Notes under the pieces: model-generated
The model's input: only the letters and a program-made list of their open reading frames with translations
Database searches by the model: none
What the model was told of the DNA's origin: nothing
Made by a program: the position numbers and the translations under genes
Shown here: positions 36,374 to 44,600 of the stretch, one piece after another
Position numbering within the stretch: position 1 is the stretch's first letter
Layout of the letters: the number at the start of each line of letters is the position of its first letter
Origin: RGIG9060 sp052173655
GTDB taxonomy: Bacteria; Spirochaetota; Spirochaetia; Treponematales; Treponemataceae
Assembly (NCBI GenBank): GCA_052173655.1
Contig: JBQMYD010000003.1
Coordinates: forward strand, 62,001-126,000
Reading direction: 5' to 3'
DNA length: 64,000 bases

Positions 36374-37465
36374 ATGAAGTATAAGACATCTGTTTCTGTT
36401 TTGATTTTTTCGTTTCTAGCTCTGGCTCTCATAATATTATCCTTATTTTTTTGGCTCCTTTTTGCAGGTAAACTTTCAAAACGTAGTTGCGGAATTCTAC
36501 TTCCCTCAGAAGGCGGATACGTGGAAGTATGGACAGAACACTTGCCACAACTTGCACGTAAAATTAACATTCCTGTAGTTACAATATACACGTACAAGGA
36601 TTACAAAGAACTTGTTTCATATCTTAATCAAAGCGATAAATATAACATTTTATGGGCAGAAGTAATTGTAAGCGGTGAATACAATTTGAAAAATCTTCTG
36701 TCAGAGGTTAATACCGTAGAAATGGACAAAGAAATTGAATATTTATATCCTTTGTCATTATACAAAACAATATTTGGATATGCAGATCAATCCAAACCTC
36801 ATTTTTTACCTTTGAGCTATAATCCGTGGATTATGATGCAGTTAAAAGAACCTAAACAAAAAACTCTTTTTGATATTTCATTGGGAGGAGCTATCGATAG
36901 CTCTGCATATGCATTTTTGACATACGTAATGTTTTATAATCAAAGTAAAAAAATAATTTCACAAAGTGAAGCAATAGAAAAAATTTCTTCCATGTCTAAT
37001 AATAAAGAATTAATCAAAAACTCCAGAAGCTATACTTTTAGAGATGCTTTTATTGCTCTTGAAAATGAAACTGCAAAAAAGACCTTTTTACCGCTAAGTT
37101 TTTTCAATTCACTTTCAATTTCACAACGTCAATCGTTAATTCTTTCAGAAATTGCACCTACAATGATTTGCAACGCAACGGTGGCAATTTTTCCGGTAAG
37201 AAAAAATGATGATGCAAAAGAAAGGGTGAAAATAGCAAAAGATTTTTTGATGTTGCCGGATATTATGTATTCGATAGCAAATGCACGTGGCTGGATGCCT
37301 GCAATGTCAACAACAGTTTCCAGAAGCAGCTATACGGAAGCAATAAAACAGCAAGCTAAAAAAGTCCCGTCCTGCATAATTCCGGATATGCAGTATTCTT
37401 CCAAAAACGAAGAAGAAAAACTTATTCAGCAACTGGATATTGCATTACGGTCTTTCCAGTATTAG
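36374..37465 (+). CDS. Membrane-anchored solute-binding-protein-like protein
   Basis: 363 residues. One N-terminal hydrophobic segment (SVLIFSFLALALIILSLFFWLLFA, residues ~7-30) is an uncleaved anchor or signal peptide. The rest resembles a type 2 periplasmic binding protein: CGILLPSEGGYVEVWTEHLPQLARKINIPVVTIY, NILWAEVIVSGEYN, FLPLSYNPWIMM and RGWMPAMSTTVSRSSYTEAI. The transporter permeases are not adjacent, so the protein may act as an orphan sensor or a structural component; that is inference. Starts at ATG 36374; the in-frame TTG just upstream falls inside the -10 box. Confidence 0.7.
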   Translation: MKYKTSVSVLIFSFLALALIILSLFFWLLFAGKLSKRSCGILLPSEGGYVEVWTEHLPQLARKINIPVVTIYTYKDYKELVSYLNQSDKYNILWAEVIVSGEYNLKNLLSEVNTVEMDKEIEYLYPLSLYKTIFGYADQSKPHFLPLSYNPWIMMQLKEPKQKTLFDISLGGAIDSSAYAFLTYVMFYNQSKKIISQSEAIEKISSMSNNKELIKNSRSYTFRDAFIALENETAKKTFLPLSFFNSLSISQRQSLILSEIAPTMICNATVAIFPVRKNDDAKERVKIAKDFLMLPDIMYSIANARGWMPAMSTTVSRSSYTEAIKQQAKKVPSCIIPDMQYSSKNEEEKLIQQLDIALRSFQY

Positions 37466-37478
37466 GTTTAGACCGTAA
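37445..37478. terminator. Hairpin at the convergent ends of the gene at 36374 and the SPFH gene
   Basis: Perfect 9-bp inverted repeat: TTACGGTCT (37445-37453) and its complement (37470-37478), 16-nt loop. The left arm lies in the last codons of the upstream gene. The flank AATTAATTATTTT gives a weak U-tract on the plus strand. Confidence 0.45.
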
Positions 37479-37484
37479 AATTAA

Positions 37485-38399
37485 TTATTTTGTCAGCTCG
37501 GAAACGGAAGTAACAAGTCCTGCCAAATTTTGTATTTCGGACGGAATAATTATTTTTGTAGCTTGCCCGTCGCTTGCTTTTTCAAACGCTTCAAGACTAC
37601 GCAATTTTAAAGTTGCACCATCAATTTGAACTTCCTTGAGCATTCTAAATCCCTTAGATTTTGCATTTTGAACTTGAAGTATAGCCTCAGCATCTCCCTT
37701 TGCTTTTTCAACTACAGCCTGCCTTTGAGCTTCCGCCTGTAAAATAAGAGATTGTTTTTGAGCTTCAGCTTCAAGAATCATAGCTTGCTTTTTTCCCTCA
37801 GCTTCAAGAATTGCACTTTGCTTATGCCCCTCTGCAATTAGGATTTGCTCACGCCTTTCACGTTCTGCACGCATTTGTTTTTCCATAGCATCACGAATTG
37901 CTTGAGGCGGTTCAATATTTTTTACTTCAACTCTGTTTACCTTTATTCCCCAAGGATCCGTAGCCTCATCAAGAATTACACGCATTTTTGAATTGATAAC
38001 ATCTCGGCTTGTCAACGTTTCATCAAGTTCAAGCTCCCCGATTATATTACGCAGTGTAGTTGCAGTAAGGTTTTCCAAAGCATTCATAGGATTTTCAACA
38101 CCGTAAGTATACAATTTTGGATCGGTAACCTGACAATACACTACAGTATCGATCTGCATGGTAACGTTGTCCTTTGTGATAACCGGCTGCGGATCAAAAT
38201 CCCTTACATTTTCTTTTAAAGAAATTTTTTTACGAATTTTATCAATAAACGGAAATTTTACATGAAGACCGACACTCCACGTTTTATTATAACCACCCAG
38301 TCTTTCAATTACATATGCTTGCGACTGAGGAACAATCCTGATATTTACGATAATTAAAACTAAAATTATAATAGCAATTGCAATAATAACCCAAACCAT
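37485..38399 (-). CDS. SPFH/stomatin-family membrane protein (QmcA-like)
   Basis: 304 residues. A single N-terminal membrane segment (VIIAIAIIILVLIIVNI) is followed by the SPFH/band-7 domain: VPQSQAYVIERLGGYNKTWSVGLHVKFPFID, IGELELDETLTSRDVIN and WGIKVNRVEVKNIEPP. A coiled, Ala/Glu/Gln-rich region with repeated ILEAEAQKQ/ILQAEAQRQ units follows. These proteins assemble ring scaffolds in the membrane and modulate proteases. It sits 8 bp downstream of the NfeD gene, the usual stomatin operon partner. AGGAG stands 5 nt before ATG. Confidence 0.93.
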   Translation of the reverse strand: MVWVIIAIAIIILVLIIVNIRIVPQSQAYVIERLGGYNKTWSVGLHVKFPFIDKIRKKISLKENVRDFDPQPVITKDNVTMQIDTVVYCQVTDPKLYTYGVENPMNALENLTATTLRNIIGELELDETLTSRDVINSKMRVILDEATDPWGIKVNRVEVKNIEPPQAIRDAMEKQMRAERERREQILIAEGHKQSAILEAEGKKQAMILEAEAQKQSLILQAEAQRQAVVEKAKGDAEAILQVQNAKSKGFRMLKEVQIDGATLKLRSLEAFEKASDGQATKIIIPSEIQNLAGLVTSVSELTK

Positions 38400-38407
38400 A
38401 TTTTCTC

Positions 38408-38872
38408 CTATTTTGCCGTATTTTCAACTACAAGAGTGTTCCCCTCAACTGAAACAACCTTGCACATTGTATTAGGTGAAATTTCAATGTTGTCCAAAGT
38501 TTTTGCATTCCAAACAACTCCGTTTGAAGATTTTACGGTTCCTTTTTTTAACCTTGAAACTTTTTCAACAACAATGAATTCCTGATTTTGGAAACTCTCG
38601 ATATTAGTCTTGAATTTTCCGAGCTTAAACTTTTTTGTAGCAAGAGGTCTTGTCAAAATCACAAGGGCCAAAGTTAGAATAACAAAAATCAATACCTGCC
38701 ATTGAAATCCTAACGACGTTTTTGCAATAAAAATAAGCGGAAACGAAGCTACTGCTGCCCAAATAGTTGTAAGCATCATTGTAGCACCTTCTATAACAAG
38801 AAATATTATTACCAACGTAAGCCATATCCAAATATCGTAAATATTCAAAAAAGCTAACATAGCCGCATACAT
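38408..38872 (-). CDS. NfeD-like membrane protein, partner of the SPFH protein
   Basis: 154 residues with three to four N-terminal membrane segments (WIWLTLVIIFLVIEGAT, TTIWAAVASFPLIFIA, VLIFVILTLALVILTRPLA) and a C-terminal OB-fold domain (EFIVVEKVSRLKKGTVKSSNGVVWNA, NTMCKVVSVEGNTLVVE). This is the typical short NfeD protein made together with stomatin homologues. ATG 38872 is chosen over ATG 38878 because AAGGAG is 8 nt from the former and only 2 nt from the latter. First gene of the two-gene unit. Confidence 0.88.
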   Translation of the reverse strand: MYAAMLAFLNIYDIWIWLTLVIIFLVIEGATMMLTTIWAAVASFPLIFIAKTSLGFQWQVLIFVILTLALVILTRPLATKKFKLGKFKTNIESFQNQEFIVVEKVSRLKKGTVKSSNGVVWNAKTLDNIEISPNTMCKVVSVEGNTLVVENTAK

Positions 38873-38998
38873 TTCCATTACTCCTTAAACACTACAATGC
38901 CATTGTAGCATTGATTCGCTTGATTGGCAATTTATATAGAATTGGAGAGAAAAAAATTTTTTAACTTATATTTTTGCTAACAAAAATAATTTTATACA

Positions 38999-39027
38999 TT
39001 GACTTAAAAAAATTTTTCGTGTATCCT
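38999..39027 (+). promoter_or_regulatory. tRNA promoter
   Basis: TTGACT (38999-39004), 17-nt spacer, TATCCT (39022-39027). The tRNA 5' end is 14 nt after the -10. Confidence 0.75.
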
Positions 39028-39040
39028 TAAAGCACTTTTT

Positions 39041-39114
39041 GGGCCTATAGCTCAGTTGGTTAGAGCTACGGACTCATAACCCGTTGGTCCTTGGTTCAAG
39101 TCCAAGTGGGCCCA
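39041..39114 (+). tRNA. tRNA with CAU anticodon; probably tRNA-Ile2 (lysidine type), otherwise elongator tRNA-Met
   Basis: 74 nt cloverleaf; CCA is not encoded. Acceptor stem GGGCCTA pairs with TGGGCCC; D-arm GCTC/GAGC; anticodon loop CTCATAA; T-arm CTTGG/CCAAG. Two G-C pairs at acceptor positions 4-69 and 5-68 are the features reported to let TilS recognise tRNA-Ile2 rather than tRNA-Met. The extra loop TTGGTC and T-loop region TTCAAGTCC resemble E. coli ileX more than metT. The anticodon stem has one A-C mismatch next to the loop. Automatic annotation would normally call this Met. Confidence 0.95.
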
Positions 39115-39117
39115 AAA

Positions 39118-39156
39118 GCAAAAGAGTCTCCTTGTTAGGAGACTCTTTTGCTTTTT
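39118..39156. terminator. Strong intrinsic terminator after the tRNA
   Basis: Perfect 14-bp inverted repeat (39118-39131 and 39138-39151) with a 6-nt loop, followed by TTTTT on the plus strand and preceded by a run of A that gives U on the minus strand. It can therefore stop both the tRNA transcript and the converging transporter operon. Confidence 0.9.
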
Positions 39157-39239
39157 AAATATCTTATTATAAAATTTACCTAAAAATCAAAAACAAATTT
39201 TGGAAAATTCTCCGACAACTTTGCTTTTTTTATTTTAAT

Positions 39240-39650
39240 TTATTGCGGAATTTCTATTTTCTCAGCTTCAATGTAAATTCCATCGGAAAGTTCATTTTGA
39301 AATCTTTTTATAACCCCTGAAACTATTATTTCTTCGTTTTCTTTTGGAAAATCTTTTGGATATTTTAAGTTTTCTAACGGAACAAAAGAAATTCCGGCAG
39401 GACAGCAACCTGCAGCATCCCAAACAACAAGAGCATAAATTCTTTCTTCTTCAGTTTTTTCAGTATAAAAAAGTCCCTTTATTTTTATACTCATGCCTTC
39501 ATATTTTTCAGGATAAATTAACATTTCAAAAAATAAACCGGAAAGAACATTGTAATTCATCTGTGTAAAATCCAAAAATTTTTTTTTGGACTGACTAAAA
39601 ACAGGACACAGGACAAAAATCAAAATAGTGAAAATAAAAAATTTTTTCAT
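39240..39650 (-). CDS. Small exported OB-fold-like protein at the end of the metal-transport operon
   Basis: 136 residues with a signal peptide (MKKFFIFTILIFVLCPVFS). The mature part, KYEGMSIKIKGLFYTEKTEEERIYALVVWDAAGCCPAGISFVP..EEIIVSGVIKRF, has the layout of the small OB-like domain with a Cys-Cys pair seen in DUF1980/YcgQ-type proteins of zinc uptake; this is a resemblance I cannot test here. It starts 15 bp after the permease stop codon and so lies in the same transcript. A periplasmic role in metal handling is inferred from context. No clear Shine-Dalgarno site. Confidence 0.7.
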   Translation of the reverse strand: MKKFFIFTILIFVLCPVFSQSKKKFLDFTQMNYNVLSGLFFEMLIYPEKYEGMSIKIKGLFYTEKTEEERIYALVVWDAAGCCPAGISFVPLENLKYPKDFPKENEEIIVSGVIKRFQNELSDGIYIEAEKIEIPQ

Positions 39651-39665
39651 ATAATTTATACTTTT

Positions 39666-40505
39666 CTAATTTTTAAAAGTTGAAATTAACTTACAAACTC
39701 CAAAACACAAAATATCAACAATAACGATTGTAGAACCTACAGGAGTTCCTGCAATAACTGCTGTAATTATTCCAATAAGAGCACCTAAAACCGATAAAAT
39801 ACATGACAAAATAGTAACGCCCCTAAAACTTTTTAGAACAAGCATTGAAGAAATCGCAGGAAAAATTATTAAAGCGGAAATTAAAAGAGAACCTACAAGA
39901 TTCATTGCAATCACAATAATTATTGCAACAACAACCGCCATTATAACGTTAAGAAGTTTTGTTTTTGTTCCGCAAGCAAATGCAAAATTTTCATCAAAAG
40001 TTATTGCAAAAATTTTGTTATAGAAAAAAACATAAAATAAAATAACTAAACTTGAAAGAACCACGGAAAGGATAACATCAGCTTTTGTAAGCGTTAATAT
40101 CAAAGTGGAACCAAAAAGCGTACTGCACACATCACCTGAAAGATTTGATGGCGGCGAAAAAATATTCATTATAAAATATCCAAAAGCTAAAGCCCCCACA
40201 GAAATCATTGCAACAGAAGCATCCCCTTTTATTTTAGAATTTTCTTTTGCACAAAGAATCAGCACTGCAAAAAAAATTGTTACCGGTAAAATAAACAAAG
40301 TTTGATTTGTAAGCTTTAAAACGGAAGCAACAGCCATTGCTCCGAATGCCGTGTGGCTTAATCCGTCACCAATAAAGGAAAAGCGTTTTAGAACAAGAGT
40401 TACTCCAAGCAAAGCTGCACACAAAGCGATCATAACTCCGGAAATTAAAGCATATTTTACGAACGAAAACGAAAAATACATTCTTATTGTTTCAATAAAA
40501 TCCAT
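39666..40505 (-). CDS. znuB: Zinc/manganese-type ABC transporter permease (ZnuB-like)
   Basis: 279 residues, ABC-3 family inner-membrane permease with eight to nine hydrophobic segments. Conserved pieces: LISGVMIALCAALLGVTLVLKRFSFIGDGLSHTAFGA (the cytoplasmic loop contacting the ATPase), and near the C-terminus MNLVGSLLISALIIFPAISSMLV plus GTPVGSTIVIVDILCF. Starts 2 bp after the ATPase gene. The metal cannot be told from the sequence; the symbol follows the family. Confidence 0.88.
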   Translation of the reverse strand: MDFIETIRMYFSFSFVKYALISGVMIALCAALLGVTLVLKRFSFIGDGLSHTAFGAMAVASVLKLTNQTLFILPVTIFFAVLILCAKENSKIKGDASVAMISVGALAFGYFIMNIFSPPSNLSGDVCSTLFGSTLILTLTKADVILSVVLSSLVILFYVFFYNKIFAITFDENFAFACGTKTKLLNVIMAVVVAIIIVIAMNLVGSLLISALIIFPAISSMLVLKSFRGVTILSCILSVLGALIGIITAVIAGTPVGSTIVIVDILCFGVCKLISTFKN

Positions 40506-40507
40506 TA

Positions 40508-41155
40508 TTAAGCCTTCTCCATTTTTTCAAGTTTTAAAACTTTATTTCCATATTTTTTTGCAGATTCAATATCGTGCGAAATTGTAATAATAGTCATTCC
40601 GTTTTTATTCAAGTCAAAAAAAAGTTCGTACATTTCCAAAGTAATTTGCGAATCAAAACCTTTTGTAGGTTCGTCCAAAAATAAAAAAGATTTTGCAGCA
40701 CACAAAGCTCTTGCAAGTAAAACTCGTTGCTGTTGCCCTCCGGAAAGTTCTTTGAAACTGCATTTTTCCAATTCCAAAATTCCAAGTTTTTCCATATTGA
40801 GTTCCGCTTTTGCTATATCACTTTTTCGATAAAACGGGAATAACCTCAAATTTTCTTGACATCCTGAAAGCACTATTTCTCGTACAGTTGCAGGAAAAGT
40901 TTTTTGTATTTCAGTTTGCTGGGGAAGAAAGCCTACACCATGTTTGTTCCAACTATTTAAATATATAATTTTTCCGCAAAGAGGTTTTATAAAACCCAAG
41001 ACAGTCTTCATCAAAGTAGTCTTACCGCTACCGTTTTCTCCCAAGATAAAAAAATAATCACCTTGTTCCACACAGAAATTCAAATTTTCCTGAACAACTT
41101 TGGAACCGTATCCTATAGAAAGATTTTCGCATTTTAAAAAAGAAATTTTTTCCAT
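40508..41155 (-). CDS. znuC: Metal ABC transporter ATP-binding protein (ZnuC-like)
   Basis: 215 residues. Walker A GENGSGKTTLMK (residues ~38-49), signature LSGGQQQRVLLARAL, Walker B FLFLDEPTKGFD and the switch His in TIISHDIES. QTEIQKTFPATVREIV gives the Q-loop region typical of the Znu/Mnt ATPases. It energises the permease encoded next. No binding-protein gene (ZnuA/TroA) is adjacent: upstream lie 220 bp and then a tRNA. ATG 41155 is the first plausible start; the ribosome site is poor. A TATAAA-type -10 lies about 25 nt upstream. Confidence 0.9.
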   Translation of the reverse strand: MEKISFLKCENLSIGYGSKVVQENLNFCVEQGDYFFILGENGSGKTTLMKTVLGFIKPLCGKIIYLNSWNKHGVGFLPQQTEIQKTFPATVREIVLSGCQENLRLFPFYRKSDIAKAELNMEKLGILELEKCSFKELSGGQQQRVLLARALCAAKSFLFLDEPTKGFDSQITLEMYELFFDLNKNGMTIITISHDIESAKKYGNKVLKLEKMEKA

Positions 41156-41335
41156 GATATATATTTTCCCATTTTATACGACTTTTTCATAATTTTTGCC
41201 GGTTTAATAATCCTGCAAAGTTTCAAGATACCATAAGATAAAGAGGTATAAATAAAATGTCAACGTTTATTGAAAATTTCCCAAAAACAAAGTCAGGTTG
41301 CAGATCGGTAAAATATTTTTTTTAGATTACACAAA
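41156..41335. other. Intergenic region upstream of the metal transporter operon
   Basis: About 180 bp, AT-rich. It contains the probable transporter promoter on the minus strand. On the plus strand there is a 22-codon ORF starting at ATG 41257 preceded by TATAAA, for which I see no support beyond the start context. No clear Fur/Zur palindrome was recognised by eye. Confidence 0.35.
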
Positions 41336-41337
41336 AA

Positions 41338-41370
41338 CAAAAAAGAATCTATCATGCGACAGATCCTTTT
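41338..41370 (-). terminator. Terminator after tRNA-fMet
   Basis: On the minus strand a 9-bp stem (AAAGGATCT pairing with AGATTCTTT, one G-U pair), a loop of about 10 nt and a following T-rich tract (TTTTGTTTTTG). It starts shortly after the tRNA 3' end at 41375. Confidence 0.75.
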
Positions 41371-41374
41371 TCTT

Positions 41375-41447
41375 TAGCAGGGGTAGGACTCGAACCTACG
41401 GCCTCCGGGTTATGAGCCCGACGAGCTGCCAACTGCTCTACCCTGCG
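41375..41447 (-). tRNA. Initiator tRNA-fMet (CAU)
   Basis: 73 nt without encoded CCA. Acceptor CGCAGGG/CCCTGCT leaves position 1 unpaired with 72 (C-T), the formylation hallmark. The anticodon stem has three consecutive G-C pairs (GGG before, CCC after the loop CTCATAA), the hallmark of initiator tRNA. T-arm GTAGG/CCTAC with loop TTCGAGT. Confidence 0.97.
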
Positions 41448-41461
41448 TCGTGAATGAATAG

Positions 41462-41490
41462 ATTGTATATCCAATTACTTTTTTTGTCAA
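41462..41490 (-). promoter_or_regulatory. tRNA-fMet promoter
   Basis: On the minus strand TTGACA (41485-41490), exactly 17 nt, TACAAT (41462-41467); the tRNA starts 14 nt downstream. Near-perfect consensus. Confidence 0.85.
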
Positions 41491-41604
41491 GCTGTAATCT
41501 GCACAGCAGTTGCAGTTTTATCGACTTTCCCAAGTTTGGTTTGATAAAGGCAAGGTAATATTAAAAAACCGTGCCCGCATGCAAAGTTTTTAAACGGAAT
41601 ACGT

Positions 41605-41639
41605 GTGGTGCAAAATCCGCATTGCAGACTTTGCACCAC
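41605..41639. repeat. Inverted repeat (hairpin) downstream of the mosaic lipoprotein gene
   Basis: Perfect 10-bp arms GTGGTGCAAA (41605-41614) and complement (41630-41639), 15-nt loop. It lies 18 bp after the lipoprotein stop codon. No U-tract follows on either strand, so it is not a typical intrinsic terminator. The local base composition is richer in G+C than its surroundings. Confidence 0.55.
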
Positions 41640-41657
41640 CGCTCTATGCGCTTATAA

Positions 41658-44600
41658 TTATGGAATCGGTTGTTGAGTCCCGCTTGAATCTATATAAGCC
41701 ATATTCCAGTTTCTATCTTTTGCAGCAATATACGTCGGTAAGGAGGTAAAGGTCATGTTATTTCCTTCATTGTCAGAAGGTTTCTGACTATAAAGTACAC
41801 ACACTCCTTTATCGGATGGTTCTCGCATAGGCAAATAAATGAATATCTGTTTAAAAGCATCTTGGGTAAGATTGTTTATACTGCACTCCAGTACTTTTAA
41901 ATTGGTGTTGTTATTCATCTGAATAGATGTAAGCTTATTGTTAGTACAATACAGCTCTTGCAAACCGGTTAAGCCTGAAATGTTAAGGCTTGTAAATTTA
42001 TTGATGCTGCAGTTCAGCTCTTTCAAAGCGGTCAAGCCTGAAAGGTTAAGACCTGTAAGTTCATTGGCGAAACACTCCAGCTTTTGCAAACGAGTTAACC
42101 CTGAAACATTAAGGTTTGTAAGTTTATTTGAGGAGCAGTTCAGCTCTTTCAAAGCGGTCAAGCCTGAAAGGTTAAGACCTGTAAGTTCATTGGCGAAACA
42201 CTCCAGCTCTTTCAAAGCGGTTAAACTTGAGACATCAAGAGTAGTAAGCAAACAGAGTTCGCATTTCAGTTTTTGTAAAAGAGCACAGCCGTCAAATTCA
42301 AGTTTAGTAATATTATTTTTTACCCCGAATGTGCCGCTACAATCCAGCTCGGTGATATAGCCGTTTAAGGTTATTGTGGTACCAATTGAAATGAGCGTGG
42401 TCTCTGTGCCGTTGCCGCCAATGGTAGACGTATTAGCGCCTGTAACCGTAACAGCAGAGTTATCTGAGGTTACAGCCTTTACTTTGATTGTATTTCCGTT
42501 TGACTGAACGCGCAGTATTACCTTGGGACACTGTAAGTATCCGTTAGGGGCTACAATCCACTTCTCGTTGCCTTTCGGTGTTACGGTGAACTTGGCGTAT
42601 TCCGTGCCGACTGCCGCTCCGTCAAGCACTTGCGTGGTGGACAGGTATTGGTCGTCCGCTATCGTAATACGCGCAACGACAGGTGCAGTTCCGCTCAAAA
42701 CTTCAGGCAGGCTTATCTTTGCAATATTGCCGCCGCCGTCGTTGTCCAAATACACATCGTTTTTGCCCGCTGCGTTTGCGTCTCCCGCGCTTGACGGAGT
42801 AATACATGAGGAGCCTTTCATCGTAAATGTTGCGGTACCGTTTTTGACATATACGCCGCCGCCGTTTTGCGTTGCCGTGTTGCCGATAACCTTTGCGTCG
42901 TTCTGCATCGTCAAGGTGCTGCCCTCGTCCACATAAATGCCGCCGCCCATGCCTTCGTCTGTTCCGGTGCCGTCCGCTTTATTTGCGTCTGCTGCATCCG
43001 TACCGCCTATGGTACCGCCTGAGATTGTTACGGAAGCTGCCGCAGTTCCGACTTTCCGTGCGTAAATTCCGCCGCCGCCTTCAGATTCATTCCCTTTAAC
43101 GTCGCAGTTCTTCATATCCAGTGTGCCGCCCTGCAACAGTATGCCGCCTCCGTATCCGTTTTCGTTAGAAGCGTCAGGCTTTCCGCCTTTAAGCGTAAGG
43201 TCTTGGAGCGTGAGCGTCTTGCCGCTTGTTACCTTGAAGATGCGGTGCGCCGGTTTGCCGCCTGCGTCTTTGTTTGCGTCAAGTACGGCAGTTGCCGCAG
43301 TATCGGCTTTTTTAATCGTCAGGTTCTTGTCGATGACGATTTCGCCTGAGTTATCTGTTGCATTTGTCGCCTTAACTTCGCCGTTTACCGTAATGACAGC
43401 TCCGTCTACTGCAAATTCAACCGCTTCTTTAAACTTTTTCCATGCATCGGCAGGTGAAGCAACAGCGTCAATGGCCGCTTCCATTAAGGCGAGTTTTCCT
43501 TGTTCATTTACGCTCCACTTCTCGCTGCCTTTCGGCGTTACGCTAAACTTGGTGTACTCCGTGTTAACTTTGCTACCGGTAAGCACCTGCGTGGTGGATA
43601 GGTATTTGCTGTTCAGTACCGTAATGCGTGCGGCGATACTGCCTGCAGGAGTAAGTACGTCGTTAACGGTTATCATCTTGTCGCTCGCCAAATACACGTC
43701 GTTTTTACCCGGTTTGTTTGCATCACTTAATGCCGACGGGGTTATGCATGAGGTTCCTTTCATTGTAAAACTTGTACCGTTTACATACACACCGCCTCCG
43801 GTTTTGTTGTTTACCGCTTCATTGCCGGTAAGGGTACAGTCCGTCATGGTCAGTGTACCTGTTGTGTAAATACCGCCACCGTCACCATATGTTACTTTAT
43901 TGTTTGTAAGAGTACCACCTGTTATAGTAAGAGTACCTGTTGTGTAAATACCGCCACCGTTACCGTTTACTGTTTCATTGTTTGAAAAATCGCAGTCCTT
44001 CATTGTCAATGTACCTGTTGTGTAAATACCGCCGCCTGAGCCGTTGGATTTTGCCTGATTGTAGACAAAGGTACTTCCTTCCACGGTGAGATCACCCATT
44101 GCGTAAATACCGCCACCGTCGCTGTAGTTTGCCGTGTTGTGGTCAACGGTGCAGTCCTTCATGATATGAGTGCCCTCTAAGTAAATGTAAATGCCACCGC
44201 CTACTCCGGTACTATCATTTACCGTATTGTTCTCCACAATACAGTCCGTCATGCTAAGATTACTTTTTGCGAAAATACCTCCGCCGTTGCCGTATTCTGT
44301 TTTATTACCTGTAACGGTACAGTCGGTCATAATAAGGTTACCTTCCGCTAAAATGGCTCCGCCGCCATCGCCTGCTACTGCACCCTCTCCTCCTTTTATC
44401 TTAAGGTTATCAAGAGTGAGCGTCCTTCCCTCTGCAACTTTAAATATGCGGTGCCCTGTTGAAGGAGCATCGGCAGGTGCAGATCCCGAATGATTGCCGT
44501 TTGCGTTCAGCACGGCAGATGATGCACCGACCGCTCTTTTTATCGTAATGTTTTTGTTTATTTCAATTTCACCGGAATTGTCGGTAGCGTTTGTCGCCTT

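Noticed and set aside
41257..41325. 22-codon ORF upstream of the metal transporter on the plus strand
   Set aside because: Too short, no similarity recognised and no support beyond a TATAAA 4 nt upstream; kept only as a note in the intergenic entry.
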